Origin: Epilithonimonas hominis
Lineage (GTDB): Bacteria > Bacteroidota > Bacteroidia > Flavobacteriales > Weeksellaceae
Assembly: GCF_003730015.1 (NCBI RefSeq)
Contig: NZ_RJTU01000035.1
Span: forward strand, 1-57,253
Length of the DNA stretch: 57,253 bases
Direction: 5' to 3'
Both the position numbers and the translations under genes were made by a program. Of this stretch, positions 32,660 to 41,290 are shown one piece after another. The notes under the pieces were generated by a model that had not been told where the DNA came from, did no database searches, and worked only from the letters and a program-made list of their open reading frames with translations. Every line of letters starts with the position of its first letter. Position 1 is the first letter of the stretch.

Positions 32660-34048
32660 ATACGCTTGCTTATCACCTTTAACTACATTGTAAAAAGTAA
32701 GAAAGATTATCTTAATATCCAGAAAGAAAGACCAATGCTGGATATACCAAATATCTTTCTCTATTCTTTTTTGCATGTCTCGGTCAGAAAAGATCTCACC
32801 TCTAGCACCCATTACCTGAGCCCAACCTGTAATACCGGGTTTCACAATGTGCCGTGTCATGTATTTCTTAGTGATCTTGGAATACTGTTCGGTTTGCGAA
32901 AGCATATGCGGTCTTGGACCTACAATAGACATATTACCAACTAACACATTTAAAAATTGTGGCAATTCGTCAATACTTGTCTTTCTCATAAAGGCACCAA
33001 ACTTTGTGACTCTGGAGTCATTCTTTTTCGCAATCTGTACATCCGCTATTTCATTGACTGTCATACTTCGGAATTTGATACAACCGAACGCGTTATTCTT
33101 AAGGCCAGATCTTTTTTGAATAAAGAAAACAGGACCTTTGCTTTCAAGTTTTATTATAATTGCTACAATGGGAATTAACCAAGAAAGCAGAAAAATTGTA
33201 ACAAAAAGAGAGAATAAAAAATCAAAGGTTCTTTTAAGAAATTGTTTTCTTGGGCTGGATAAAGGTTCTTTACTTAATTTTAGAAAAGGAACATCGTGAA
33301 TAATTTCTAAATAATAAGATGATAGAAGTTTATTTTTAAAATCAGGAACCATATAAATACGGATCATTTTATGTTCCGCTATGTCTATAATTTTCTGGTA
33401 CAGTTCTATATCTATTCGATTATCACACAAAACGATATTATTAATATGAAATCTATCTAGATCTTTGAAAAACTGAGATATACATTTGCTATTATTACTC
33501 TCTCTATATTTTTCTTCTACAAAATACAATTCCCTAATACTGAAATATCTACGTAGCTCTTTATTTGAAAGCAATAATTTTGCATAATGACTTTCACCAA
33601 TTAAAACTGTATTGTATTTAAATAGTTTTCTTCCGACTTTGAATCTATTTTTCTTTCTATATAAAAAGAATATAATCCTTATCAGAGAAAATGATACACC
33701 AACAAGAAAAAAATAAACGCTAAATTTTTTGTAATTAATATCTTCTGCAAAGACTAAAACAAGATAAATCAGAAAAAACAGAATGTAGGTAAAATAAGAT
33801 TTTGTTAATGCATAAAATTGCAGTAAAGAATCCCTCAAAGTTTCTTTTGCATAAAGCTTGGTAAATGTTGTGACAATAAACCACGAAAAATTAACAATTA
33901 TGAACTGTGCGCTATAATCAGTAATATAAAGTCCGCTTTTTCTTCCAGGAAAGAAGTGGATGTTAGTTACATATAGAAAAATATTTATAACAAAGTAATC
34001 TGCAATGCGAAAAATCTGCGATAAATGTCTAAATAGATAGGTTATCAT
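32657..34048 (-). CDS. WcaJ-type undecaprenyl-phosphate sugar phosphotransferase
   Basis: This is the long form of polyprenyl sugar-1-phosphate transferases, which attach the first sugar phosphate (often glucose or galactose) to undecaprenyl phosphate at the inner membrane. It has 463 residues: four to five N-terminal transmembrane helices (about 10-130), a CoA-binding-like soluble middle region, and a C-terminal catalytic domain with KRTFDFLFSLFVTIFLLSWL, then KRSGLKNNAFGCIKFRSM, KTSIDELPQFLNVLVGNMSI, VGPRPHM and [15 protein letters not shown]. The Asp-Glu pair in IDELP is catalytic in the family. It is the last gene of the locus and the second priming enzyme besides PglC. Confidence 0.92.
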   Translation of the reverse strand: MITYLFRHLSQIFRIADYFVINIFLYVTNIHFFPGRKSGLYITDYSAQFIIVNFSWFIVTTFTKLYAKETLRDSLLQFYALTKSYFTYILFFLIYLVLVFAEDINYKKFSVYFFLVGVSFSLIRIIFFLYRKKNRFKVGRKLFKYNTVLIGESHYAKLLLSNKELRRYFSIRELYFVEEKYRESNNSKCISQFFKDLDRFHINNIVLCDNRIDIELYQKIIDIAEHKMIRIYMVPDFKNKLLSSYYLEIIHDVPFLKLSKEPLSSPRKQFLKRTFDFLFSLFVTIFLLSWLIPIVAIIIKLESKGPVFFIQKRSGLKNNAFGCIKFRSMTVNEIADVQIAKKNDSRVTKFGAFMRKTSIDELPQFLNVLVGNMSIVGPRPHMLSQTEQYSKITKKYMTRHIVKPGITGWAQVMGARGEIFSDRDMQKRIEKDIWYIQHWSFFLDIKIIFLTFYNVVKGDKQAY

Positions 34049-34120
34049 ATCTAATTATGTCATTTTGTTCAGAATACTACGAAGTAACTGAATATGTTTG
34101 ATTAGAAGTTTTTTTTTGTA

Positions 34121-34666
34121 CTAAAAATTACCTTTCGAAAAGGCTGGCATAACCATGTCTTTTTCTGAAAGGATCACATCGTTTTTTGGCAACTGCCAAT
34201 CTATATTCAGATCACTATCATTCCAAAGAACGCCTCCTTCTGATTCTTTATTATAAAAATTATCACATTTATAAGAAAAAACAGCTGTTTTACTTAGAAC
34301 AGAAAAACCATGCCCGAAACCACGCGGAACATATAACTGCAGTTTATTCTCTGCTGTAAGTTCTATACTATACCATTTTCCAAAAGTAGGAGAATCCGGT
34401 CTTAGATCCACCGCAACATCTAAAACTTTACCTTCGAGACAGGAAACGAGTTTTGCCTGAGCGTGCTCACCTTTTTGCAAATGAAGACCTCTCAGTACAC
34501 CATAAGAAGATTTTGAGATATTATCCTGTACAAAATGTCCATTAAGAGCTGTAAACTCTTCGAATCTTTTTTCGTTGAATTTTTCGTAAAAATACCCTCT
34601 TTCATCTTCGAACACTGTTGGTTCTATGACATAGCAATCCTTGAGGGAAGTTTCTAATATTTTCAT
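34121..34666 (-). CDS. rfbC: dTDP-4-dehydrorhamnose 3,5-epimerase
   Basis: RmlC/RfbC epimerises dTDP-4-keto-6-deoxyglucose at C3 and C5 for dTDP-rhamnose. The 181-residue cupin has the family motifs: FEDERGYFYEKFNEKRFEEF, VLRGLHLQKGEHAQAKLVSC (catalytic His62), VAVDLRPDSPTFGKWYSIEL, LYVPRGFGHGFSVLS and SEGGVLWNDSDLNIDW. It appears complete, but rfbA, rfbB and rfbD are not in the window, so they must lie elsewhere or a close 3-epimerase reaction is used instead. It follows the cytidylyltransferase by 2 bases and precedes the WcaJ-type gene. Confidence 0.93.
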   Translation of the reverse strand: MKILETSLKDCYVIEPTVFEDERGYFYEKFNEKRFEEFTALNGHFVQDNISKSSYGVLRGLHLQKGEHAQAKLVSCLEGKVLDVAVDLRPDSPTFGKWYSIELTAENKLQLYVPRGFGHGFSVLSKTAVFSYKCDNFYNKESEGGVLWNDSDLNIDWQLPKNDVILSEKDMVMPAFSKGNF

Positions 34667-34668
34667 AG

Positions 34669-35106
34669 TTATTTATTTATTTTTTGAAATTCCTGCTCAA
34701 ATACAGCTCTTTTCAATGCAGAGCTAGAAAACCTGTGATCACGTTTATTGTAATAAATCTGTATTCCTTTTTCTTCGCAGTAATCTTTTCCTGTAAAGTT
34801 TTTATCTTTGTAATCATCACCTATTATTCTGACATCTATTACAAACGATTTAAGAATATCCAAAAGATCATCTTCTGTATTATAAGGAATTATTTCATCT
34901 ACAGATCGGCAAGCTTTAAGTTGTATATAACGCTCAACTACTGATTGTGTTGGTTTATTTTTATTTGGTCTATCGATTGTAGGATCCATCTGCAGACCTA
35001 CTATAAGATAATCACACACTGTTTTGGCCTCTTCCAACATTTTTATATGACCCGCGTGAAGAAGATCGAATGCTGAGAAAGTGATCCCTATTTTTTCTGT
35101 TTTCAT
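34669..35106 (-). CDS. Nucleotidyltransferase of the glycerol-3-phosphate cytidylyltransferase type
   Basis: Starting at 35106 (MKTEKIGITFSAFDLLHAGH) gives 145 residues. The HxGH nucleotide-binding motif is HAGH (17-20) and the second motif is RFSSSALKRA near the end, as in TagD/RfaE-type cytidylyltransferases, which charge glycerol phosphate or a sugar phosphate with CTP. The middle RYIQLKACRSVDEIIPYNTE is typical. The real substrate cannot be read from sequence; CDP-glycerol would give a polyol side group. A -7 box at 35128-35135 lies upstream, so this and rfbC and the WcaJ-type gene may be a separate transcript. Confidence 0.85.
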   Translation of the reverse strand: MKTEKIGITFSAFDLLHAGHIKMLEEAKTVCDYLIVGLQMDPTIDRPNKNKPTQSVVERYIQLKACRSVDEIIPYNTEDDLLDILKSFVIDVRIIGDDYKDKNFTGKDYCEEKGIQIYYNKRDHRFSSSALKRAVFEQEFQKINK

Positions 35107-35127
35107 ATATCTTAGTTTATTTATGAG

Positions 35128-35135
35128 CAAAAATA
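35128..35135 (-). promoter_or_regulatory. Candidate -7 box for cytidylyltransferase-rfbC-wcaJ unit
   Basis: On the minus strand it reads TATTTTTG, 21 bases before the start at 35106. The divergent beta-helix gene begins on the other side. Confidence 0.4.
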
Positions 35136-35200
35136 AAAAAAATATATATGTAAACAGTTTTTTTTAACTTTAAAACGAAATTATAATTCATATCAAGCCA

Positions 35201-36646
35201 ATGAAATATTTTATATTAATAGCATTATGTTTTTTCTTAAAATCTCAAGCAGCAAAAACCGCTTTCTTTGAAGATATTTATTCTAAAAAATTAGTTTTAT
35301 GTAAAAAAACAAAAGAAATTAGTTCTGACAAATCTGTCGACAATATAATTTATTACAAAAAAAACAATTTTTATTATAAAAGAATTTATAAACACCTTAC
35401 ACCTGAAATGTTTGGTGCAAAAGGCGATGGAGTCTCAGACGATTACAAAGCTATCCAAGAGATGCTAGATAAAGGAGAAGAAGGTTGCATTTTTTATTTT
35501 GACGGCAAGAAAACCTATTACAATGCATTTGCAAACAAAGGATTATGGATAGAACCGTTAAAAAGAAACATTTGGCAAAGACATAAATCGGCAACATTTT
35601 TATTTAACGGAGCAAAACTAAGAAGAAGGTTACCTGAATGGAATGATAATAATACTAAAAGTAATTATAATAACGGTCAATTTTATACTGATGACCATAC
35701 AGCATTACTGTATTTAACCGGAGATAATTATATTATAGATGGCGCAGATTTTAATTCTGGGGTACAATTAGGGAACTTGCTCGATACTGACGAAAAACCA
35801 ACTAATATCTTCGATTATGCAGTTGGGACTTGTATGGAAATGGGATTATGGCTGGATCATTGTGATAATGTGACAGTTAATAATAGTCAATTTTCTAACT
35901 CTGTATTTCCTATTTATGTTACGTATGGCAATAATTTAAAGTTTTCGAACATAACTTTAAAATATGCTGCTCAAGCAAATAGACGTATTAATCCTAACGA
36001 TCCAGCAATTGGCGGAGGTATTAAATTAATGAATTGCAGTTATGTAAGTCTAGATAAGATTTATGGATTTAGAAACCTCAATGATACAGTAGAAATCGAA
36101 ACTGAAAACAATCAAATATCTGTTAATGGAAAGAGTGATTACGATTATGACAATAGTTTGGTTATAATTGCTTCTCAAAACATTAAAATTAACTGGGAAG
36201 CAAATAATATTATGCATGGAACAGGTTTACTAATAATTGGCGATAATAATAAAAACATGGAGACAAAAAACATTTCGGGAAATGTAAAAATTGAAAAAAC
36301 CTCTTGGTGTGGTGTTTTAATTTGGCTGAGAGAGGATGCGGTGTATGATATTAATAATATAAATCTCAATATAAAATCTTCCAAAACTCACTATACAGGA
36401 CTTTACCTCAATAATGAATCTAAAATTAAAGCTATAAAAAACATAAAAATTAATCACAACAGCTCATTTGATGGCATTGGGACAGGTTTTTCAAGAATAA
36501 TTAATAATGATATCCAAGGTGATATAAAAGGAACAACTAATAATTCTAACGCTGGATTGTTAGTTAAAGGTATTCAAAAAAGAAATTTATTAAAGACTGA
36601 TATTAAAATAGACAATAATGTTAAAATAAAGTATCAATATAAGTAG
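35201..36646 (+). CDS. Secreted right-handed beta-helix protein (pectate lyase-like)
   Basis: The 481-residue product has a signal peptide (MKYFILIALCFFLKSQAAK) and then a segment HLTPEMFGAKGDGVSDDYKA characteristic of the pectate-lyase-superfamily / GH28-type start (the AKGDGVSDD repeat-capping motif). The rest has long N-rich, I/V-rich repeats (NNIN, NISGNVKIEK, KNIKINHNSS) that fit a right-handed beta-helix. It is the only plus-strand gene within the locus. It may be a lyase or hydrolase acting on the locus polysaccharide, or a structural protein. Catalytic residues cannot be assigned. Base composition is very AT-rich like the surrounding genes. Confidence 0.75.
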   Translation: MKYFILIALCFFLKSQAAKTAFFEDIYSKKLVLCKKTKEISSDKSVDNIIYYKKNNFYYKRIYKHLTPEMFGAKGDGVSDDYKAIQEMLDKGEEGCIFYFDGKKTYYNAFANKGLWIEPLKRNIWQRHKSATFLFNGAKLRRRLPEWNDNNTKSNYNNGQFYTDDHTALLYLTGDNYIIDGADFNSGVQLGNLLDTDEKPTNIFDYAVGTCMEMGLWLDHCDNVTVNNSQFSNSVFPIYVTYGNNLKFSNITLKYAAQANRRINPNDPAIGGGIKLMNCSYVSLDKIYGFRNLNDTVEIETENNQISVNGKSDYDYDNSLVIIASQNIKINWEANNIMHGTGLLIIGDNNKNMETKNISGNVKIEKTSWCGVLIWLREDAVYDINNINLNIKSSKTHYTGLYLNNESKIKAIKNIKINHNSSFDGIGTGFSRIINNDIQGDIKGTTNNSNAGLLVKGIQKRNLLKTDIKIDNNVKIKYQYK

Positions 36647-36703
36647 TTACAAATAAAATTTTAATCAAAATCAAATGCTTTATTATTATTAATTCACCTA
36701 ATC

Positions 36704-37531
36704 TTAATTTCCTGGCAATGTAATTGGTGAATTTTTCTTTTTAGATGTAAGAAAAATACCATGCTTCAAAAAAAACACGAATAATGATTTAAAATGCAAA
36801 AACATTTTTTTTCCGATTTTCTTACTTGCTCTTAAATGATTATGGATAATTTGCGATGAGGGATAATAAACTACAGCGTTTCCTGAATTCCAAGCTCTCA
36901 GGCACAAATCTTCGTCTTCCATATAAAGGAAATAATCGGGATCAAATCCATTTAATTTTTTATATAAATCAGCTTTTATAAATAAAGCAGCACCTATTGC
37001 CCAATCTATGAATTGTGTTTGATCTATGGAAATATTTTTACACAAATAATTTTGTACTGTTTTATTTTTTGTATTATCATTACCTCCTGTTAGAAATCGT
37101 GCTAAAAAAACCCAAGGTGTAATAAATCCTCTTACAGAATGTTGAAAAGTCTTATCAGCATTAAGTAATTTCGGCGCTACAATAACATCTTTCTGTAGCT
37201 TTTCTGAGAAATCAAATAATGAATTCAAAGAATTTTCAAGAAAAACTAAATCCGGATTCATGATAGCTAAATACTTACCAACAGCTATTTCAGCACCTCT
37301 ATTGTTGTTTTCGCCAAATCCAAAAAGCGATTTGTTTTGAACAATTTTTACTTGTGGATAATTACTTTTCACAAAGTCTACTGAGCCATCATCAGAACAA
37401 TTATCTACATAAATTAATTCAAAAGAAACGTATGGAGGATATTTATTATATAATGAATCTAAAAACGTTATCAGAAAGTTTTTATGATTCATTCCAACAG
37501 TAATTATAGAGATGTCTATATTATTTTTCAA
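36704..37531 (-). CDS. GT2 family glycosyltransferase (rhamnosyltransferase-like)
   Basis: The 275-residue product has a GT-A fold: start DISIITVGMNHKNFLITFLD, YVDNCSDDGSVDFVKSNYPQ, then IMNPDLVFLENSLNSLF as the nucleotide-metal loop, and DYFLYMEDEDLCLRAWNSGN as the later acidic motif. The motif layout NPD / EDxDLCLRA is typical of WbbL-type rhamnosyltransferases. With rfbC in the locus a rhamnose donor is plausible. It is soluble or peripheral at the cytosolic face. It is the last gene of the minus-strand block before the convergent beta-helix gene. Confidence 0.85.
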   Translation of the reverse strand: MKNNIDISIITVGMNHKNFLITFLDSLYNKYPPYVSFELIYVDNCSDDGSVDFVKSNYPQVKIVQNKSLFGFGENNNRGAEIAVGKYLAIMNPDLVFLENSLNSLFDFSEKLQKDVIVAPKLLNADKTFQHSVRGFITPWVFLARFLTGGNDNTKNKTVQNYLCKNISIDQTQFIDWAIGAALFIKADLYKKLNGFDPDYFLYMEDEDLCLRAWNSGNAVVYYPSSQIIHNHLRASKKIGKKMFLHFKSLFVFFLKHGIFLTSKKKNSPITLPGN

Positions 37532-37542
37532 TTATATAATTT

Positions 37543-38241
37543 TTAGTTTCTTATTAGTGTATTATAAAACATTGTAAGTCTATACTTCAACTGAAAATAA
37601 AAGGAAAAATTAGACTTTTTAGATGTAGTTGAAGCGTTATTTCCATGTCTCCTATATTGGATAAGCTTATCTGGTAATATTTTAGTTGTTCCTTTTTTTT
37701 CAGCGATTAAAGCAATCCACATATCGTGCATTGATATTTTATCCGGAATTGGCAAAATATATTTTAAAAGTTCTTTTCTGATAGCCATGCAACAACCTAC
37801 ATACGTATTCCTAAAAAGATTTTTAAAGTAACCTGGTCGTGTTTTGTAAATTGAAAACAAATCATTACCTAACAAATTCCCGTCCTTATCTATTAAAGAC
37901 GCATTATGTAACACACAGTCAACATTTTCCAACTCTTTACTAATCACTGATAATTTATTATCTATCCAGATATCATCTTGATCTGCTAAAAATATATAAT
38001 CACCGGTGGCGTGACTGAGTGCGTTTTCAAAGTTGTGTGCTACTCCTTTTTTTTTACAGTTTTTAAATAAGGAAATTCTGTTATCATGAATATTCTTTAT
38101 GATATCAATTGTATTGTCTGTACTACCGTCATCTGATATGATGAGTTCATCTTGTAACGACAACTGCTTTAGAATAGAATATATTTGCTCATTTATATAT
38201 TCTGCGCCATTATATGTAGCCATACATACGCTTACTTTCAT
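37543..38241 (-). CDS. GT2 family glycosyltransferase
   Basis: The 232-residue product is a short GT2 enzyme with MKVSVCMATYNGAEYINEQI, LIISDDGSTDNTIDII and the divalent-metal site FLADQDDIWIDNKLS (DQDD). These motifs make it closest to the alpha-1,3/rhamnosyltransferase-like family with DQDD motif. Donor and acceptor are unknown. It shares its motif set with the next gene upstream (38305-39138), so the pair may have arisen by duplication and divergence. Confidence 0.87.
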   Translation of the reverse strand: MKVSVCMATYNGAEYINEQIYSILKQLSLQDELIISDDGSTDNTIDIIKNIHDNRISLFKNCKKKGVAHNFENALSHATGDYIFLADQDDIWIDNKLSVISKELENVDCVLHNASLIDKDGNLLGNDLFSIYKTRPGYFKNLFRNTYVGCCMAIRKELLKYILPIPDKISMHDMWIALIAEKKGTTKILPDKLIQYRRHGNNASTTSKKSNFSFYFQLKYRLTMFYNTLIRN

Positions 38242-38304
38242 TATTTATGTCTTTTTTATTTTAGAGGTTTACAATTACAATTTATAACCTCGCTAAATTC
38301 ACCA

Positions 38305-39138
38305 TTAATTTTTATATCTGTTTATATTAAACATAAACTTTAATTTATAAAACTTGAAAATACTAATATTTGAATAAGAATTAACAAAATTAAATACTAA
38401 AAGTTGTTTTTGTAAAAGTTGTTTTATATTAAAAATTTTCAATAATCGATTGTAGAGTGTCACTTTTTTTGCACCAACTACATTATTCTGATGTTGCCTG
38501 TATAACATCAGCGCTTCATTAATATAATTAACTTTTCCAAATTTTAAGGCCATCATCATTATCAGCCAATCGTGCATTAAAATATTATTATTTATCTGCT
38601 TTAAGACAATATCTCTCAGACAATTATTAAAAATCATGGTACATCCTGGGGCTGAATTATAAACATTGATATAATCTGGATTTGCTAGAAGTAAAGATGG
38701 CGAAATTTTATTGTATATCCAAAAAGACGTATTAATGATTTTTAAGTCTTCGGTTACTACTATTGCATTTGAGAATACTAAAGATGCCACATTTGGCATC
38801 TCTATCTCTTTTAAGGAATTAAGTGATTTTTTTATTTTATCTGTATTCCAAACGTCATCTTGGTCGCAAAACATATAATAATCTGCTTCTATATTTTCTA
38901 ACAACCATAAAAAACTTTTAGCAGATCCTAAACTTTCCTTTCCCATTATAAAATGGAAATTTGCAAAGCGATTACAATAATCTTTTATAATATCTATGGT
39001 AGAATCCGTAGAGCCGTCATCACGTATAAATAGTTCCCAATTTATATAATCTTGCTTTATAATTGACTCTATCTGTTCCTTGAGGAATAAACTTCCATTA
39101 TAGGTGGATAGTAATATTGCAACTTTACCTTGATTCAT
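38305..39138 (-). CDS. GT2 family glycosyltransferase
   Basis: The 277-residue product has MNQGKVAILLSTYNGSLFLK, LFIRDDGSTDSTIDIIKDYC and the metal site MFCDQDDVWNTDKIKK. The later region APGCTMIFNNCLRDIVLKQI with a following MHDWLIMMMAL (H-D-W) is typical of this DQDD subgroup. It begins only 2 bases after the EpsG-like gene stops, so it is co-transcribed with the upstream genes. Which sugar it transfers cannot be read from sequence. Confidence 0.87.
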   Translation of the reverse strand: MNQGKVAILLSTYNGSLFLKEQIESIIKQDYINWELFIRDDGSTDSTIDIIKDYCNRFANFHFIMGKESLGSAKSFLWLLENIEADYYMFCDQDDVWNTDKIKKSLNSLKEIEMPNVASLVFSNAIVVTEDLKIINTSFWIYNKISPSLLLANPDYINVYNSAPGCTMIFNNCLRDIVLKQINNNILMHDWLIMMMALKFGKVNYINEALMLYRQHQNNVVGAKKVTLYNRLLKIFNIKQLLQKQLLVFNFVNSYSNISIFKFYKLKFMFNINRYKN

Positions 39139-39140
39139 TA

Positions 39141-40184
39141 TTATTTTACGATTAGTAGTTTTACATAGAAAATATCCATAAGAAAAAAAACAAGAGCAAT
39201 GATCCAGACAGATAAAACTCCTATGAATCTAAATTTATTTGCAAATATAAATAAAAAGCAAGGGAAAAGTATAATCTCAACCACACCTAACAATTCTTGT
39301 ATACGGAATGCAAAAACGGGAATTTTGGATAAATATAAAAAGACAAATAACGAAATTGTATAAATCTTCAGCAAGAGATATATTTTAGAATAATACATCG
39401 AAATCTTTTTTGAATATATAAACAAAACGTATAAAATAAATATTCTGAATAGAAAAAGAACATTAAAAACGTTCGTTGTTTCATCTTTTAAAAATCCTGA
39501 TTTTGTTGCCTTTTCATAAATTTCAATTCTATCTTGAAGATATGGTATCGGTATATTCAAATTAAGATAGGTATTAAAAAAATATAATACATATCCAACA
39601 GGAACAATACATAAATAAATATTTAGATTTTTTCTTGTATTGGAAAATAATGGGAATAATATAATAAAAAAACAACTTTGGTGAAAATAAATAGCCAGTA
39701 GTGCAAATATATAAAAAATAACATATCTCTTATCAGCCAAATAATACAAAGAAAGTAGTAAAAAGCCTGTAGCTACTCCAATTCTAATTTGTGTAAATTC
39801 ATGCAATAAAAAATAATGAGAAAAATAAATAAGTAATGATGCCCATAAAAGCGGAGAAAGTTTTTTAATTGCAATTAACTTCATGGTAACACCCATAAAG
39901 GCATATAATAGTAAAAAAGACTGAAAATTAGTATTTAGAATAAACTTCATAAAATTCTTAATACTTATAAAAGATGTTTCAACTTCGTCTTTTAAATTGT
40001 TTGTTTGCCAATAATTTCTATAAACATAATAGTCATTGTCTACCCCTGGACTTCTTAGTCCAGCTATTAAAACCAAAACTAATCCGCATAGAACATAAAT
40101 AAAATTACTTATATTTTTATTCTTTATATTTACAAAATATAGAATACTAAATATTAGAAAAACAGCAAAGAAAACATTAACCAT
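39141..40184 (-). CDS. EpsG-like polysaccharide polymerase (Wzy role)
   Basis: The 347-residue product has about ten transmembrane helices and the EpsG-family hallmark region VLIAGLRSPGVDNDYYVYRN (R-x-x-G-x-D-x-x-Y). Such proteins serve as the Wzy-type polymerase that joins flipped repeat units on the periplasmic face of the inner membrane. Evidence is topology plus this motif; no other Wzy candidate exists in the window, which supports the role. It lies between a GT4 and a GT2 gene, is strongly AT-rich, and ends 2 bases before the next gene. Confidence 0.85.
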   Translation of the reverse strand: MVNVFFAVFLIFSILYFVNIKNKNISNFIYVLCGLVLVLIAGLRSPGVDNDYYVYRNYWQTNNLKDEVETSFISIKNFMKFILNTNFQSFLLLYAFMGVTMKLIAIKKLSPLLWASLLIYFSHYFLLHEFTQIRIGVATGFLLLSLYYLADKRYVIFYIFALLAIYFHQSCFFIILFPLFSNTRKNLNIYLCIVPVGYVLYFFNTYLNLNIPIPYLQDRIEIYEKATKSGFLKDETTNVFNVLFLFRIFILYVLFIYSKKISMYYSKIYLLLKIYTISLFVFLYLSKIPVFAFRIQELLGVVEIILFPCFLFIFANKFRFIGVLSVWIIALVFFLMDIFYVKLLIVK

Positions 40185-40228
40185 GTTGAGAAATTATAAT
40201 TTTACTATAAAAATAATTTATTCTATAT

Positions 40229-41290
40229 TCAAAAATGATTAATTAACTGATTAATCGTCTTATTCCAATCATATTTTTGTACTAATTTTATGTTATTTTC
40301 AGATATTAAATCTAATTCATGATTTTCCAACGAAAGCAATCTTTTAAGGACATTTAATAATGATTTATAATCTCCAGGTTCATAAGTTAGCATCCCTGGA
40401 TTATTTTCAATGAACTGGCTATGTCCCACAATATCTGTGCATATGCACACACATCCAGAAGCCATAGCTTCGTGCAATGGAAGCCCCCAGCCTTCAACTA
40501 AGCTATTGGTTACAAAAAACATATGAGAGTTATATAGTTCCGGAAGATTATTTGGATTCTGCAAATATGTAATCCAATCTGGTATTTCTTCTCCTCTATC
40601 AGAAACCCCAAATAATGTAAGTTCTAAGTCTGGAAATATTTTTTTTAACTTTTGAAAAGCTTTTAATCCAACTTCTGAACCTTTTCTATATTCCTTAGAA
40701 TACATCATTATAAAAGAATTATTAGACCTTTTTAAAATTGGTTTCCTACAAGAAAATTTTAATAAATCTATTGCATTGGGTATAAAAGAAACTTTTGAAT
40801 CAAATGATTTAACAATATTATAAACAAATTTTGATATGGCTATATTAGTAATATTATCTTTTTTATAAGAATCATGAACTAAATTTTCGTGGCCTGTCCA
40901 TGTTTCATAATCTTGGATAATATTAATTTTATTTCCTTTCGATTCTGAAAGTTTGTTTATGGGATCTGCAAGTGCCCACCATGTAAAAAGTATAATATCT
41001 GCATCGCGTACTTGATCATCACTTATGTTATTAATAAAATTAAATTTAACTTCTTTATCAAAACTAAACCAATTAGGCTTTGGCTTATTTTTATCATAAA
41101 AAAAACTAATTAACTTTCTGATAAAAAAAGGTTTATATTTACTGTAAGGATAATATGGTGTTTTTAAACAATTATAAATCTGTACATTAAAACCTTTTTC
41201 AGAAAGTCTAGAAGCATATTCGTACATGATTTTTGTTCCCCCACTAGGGACTCGTGCAAACAAGGGCAAAATGATATTTATTTTCATCAT
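40229..41290 (-). CDS. GT4 family glycosyltransferase
   Basis: The 353-residue product has a GT-B fold. The N-terminal half begins MKINIILPLFARVPSGGTKI, with the Gly-Gly of the donor loop. The C-terminal half contains SYIPNAIDLLKF-like FIPNAIDLLKFS, IMMYSKEYRKGSEVGLKAFQ and the family motif VEGWGLPLHEAMASGCVCIC (E-x7-E pattern: the Glu before GWG and Glu of HEAM). It is cytosolic and works at the inner face. Its ATG overlaps the stop codon of the flippase gene (TAATG), so the two are translationally coupled. Donor unknown. Confidence 0.9.
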   Translation of the reverse strand: MMKINIILPLFARVPSGGTKIMYEYASRLSEKGFNVQIYNCLKTPYYPYSKYKPFFIRKLISFFYDKNKPKPNWFSFDKEVKFNFINNISDDQVRDADIILFTWWALADPINKLSESKGNKINIIQDYETWTGHENLVHDSYKKDNITNIAISKFVYNIVKSFDSKVSFIPNAIDLLKFSCRKPILKRSNNSFIMMYSKEYRKGSEVGLKAFQKLKKIFPDLELTLFGVSDRGEEIPDWITYLQNPNNLPELYNSHMFFVTNSLVEGWGLPLHEAMASGCVCICTDIVGHSQFIENNPGMLTYEPGDYKSLLNVLKRLLSLENHELDLISENNIKLVQKYDWNKTINQLINHF

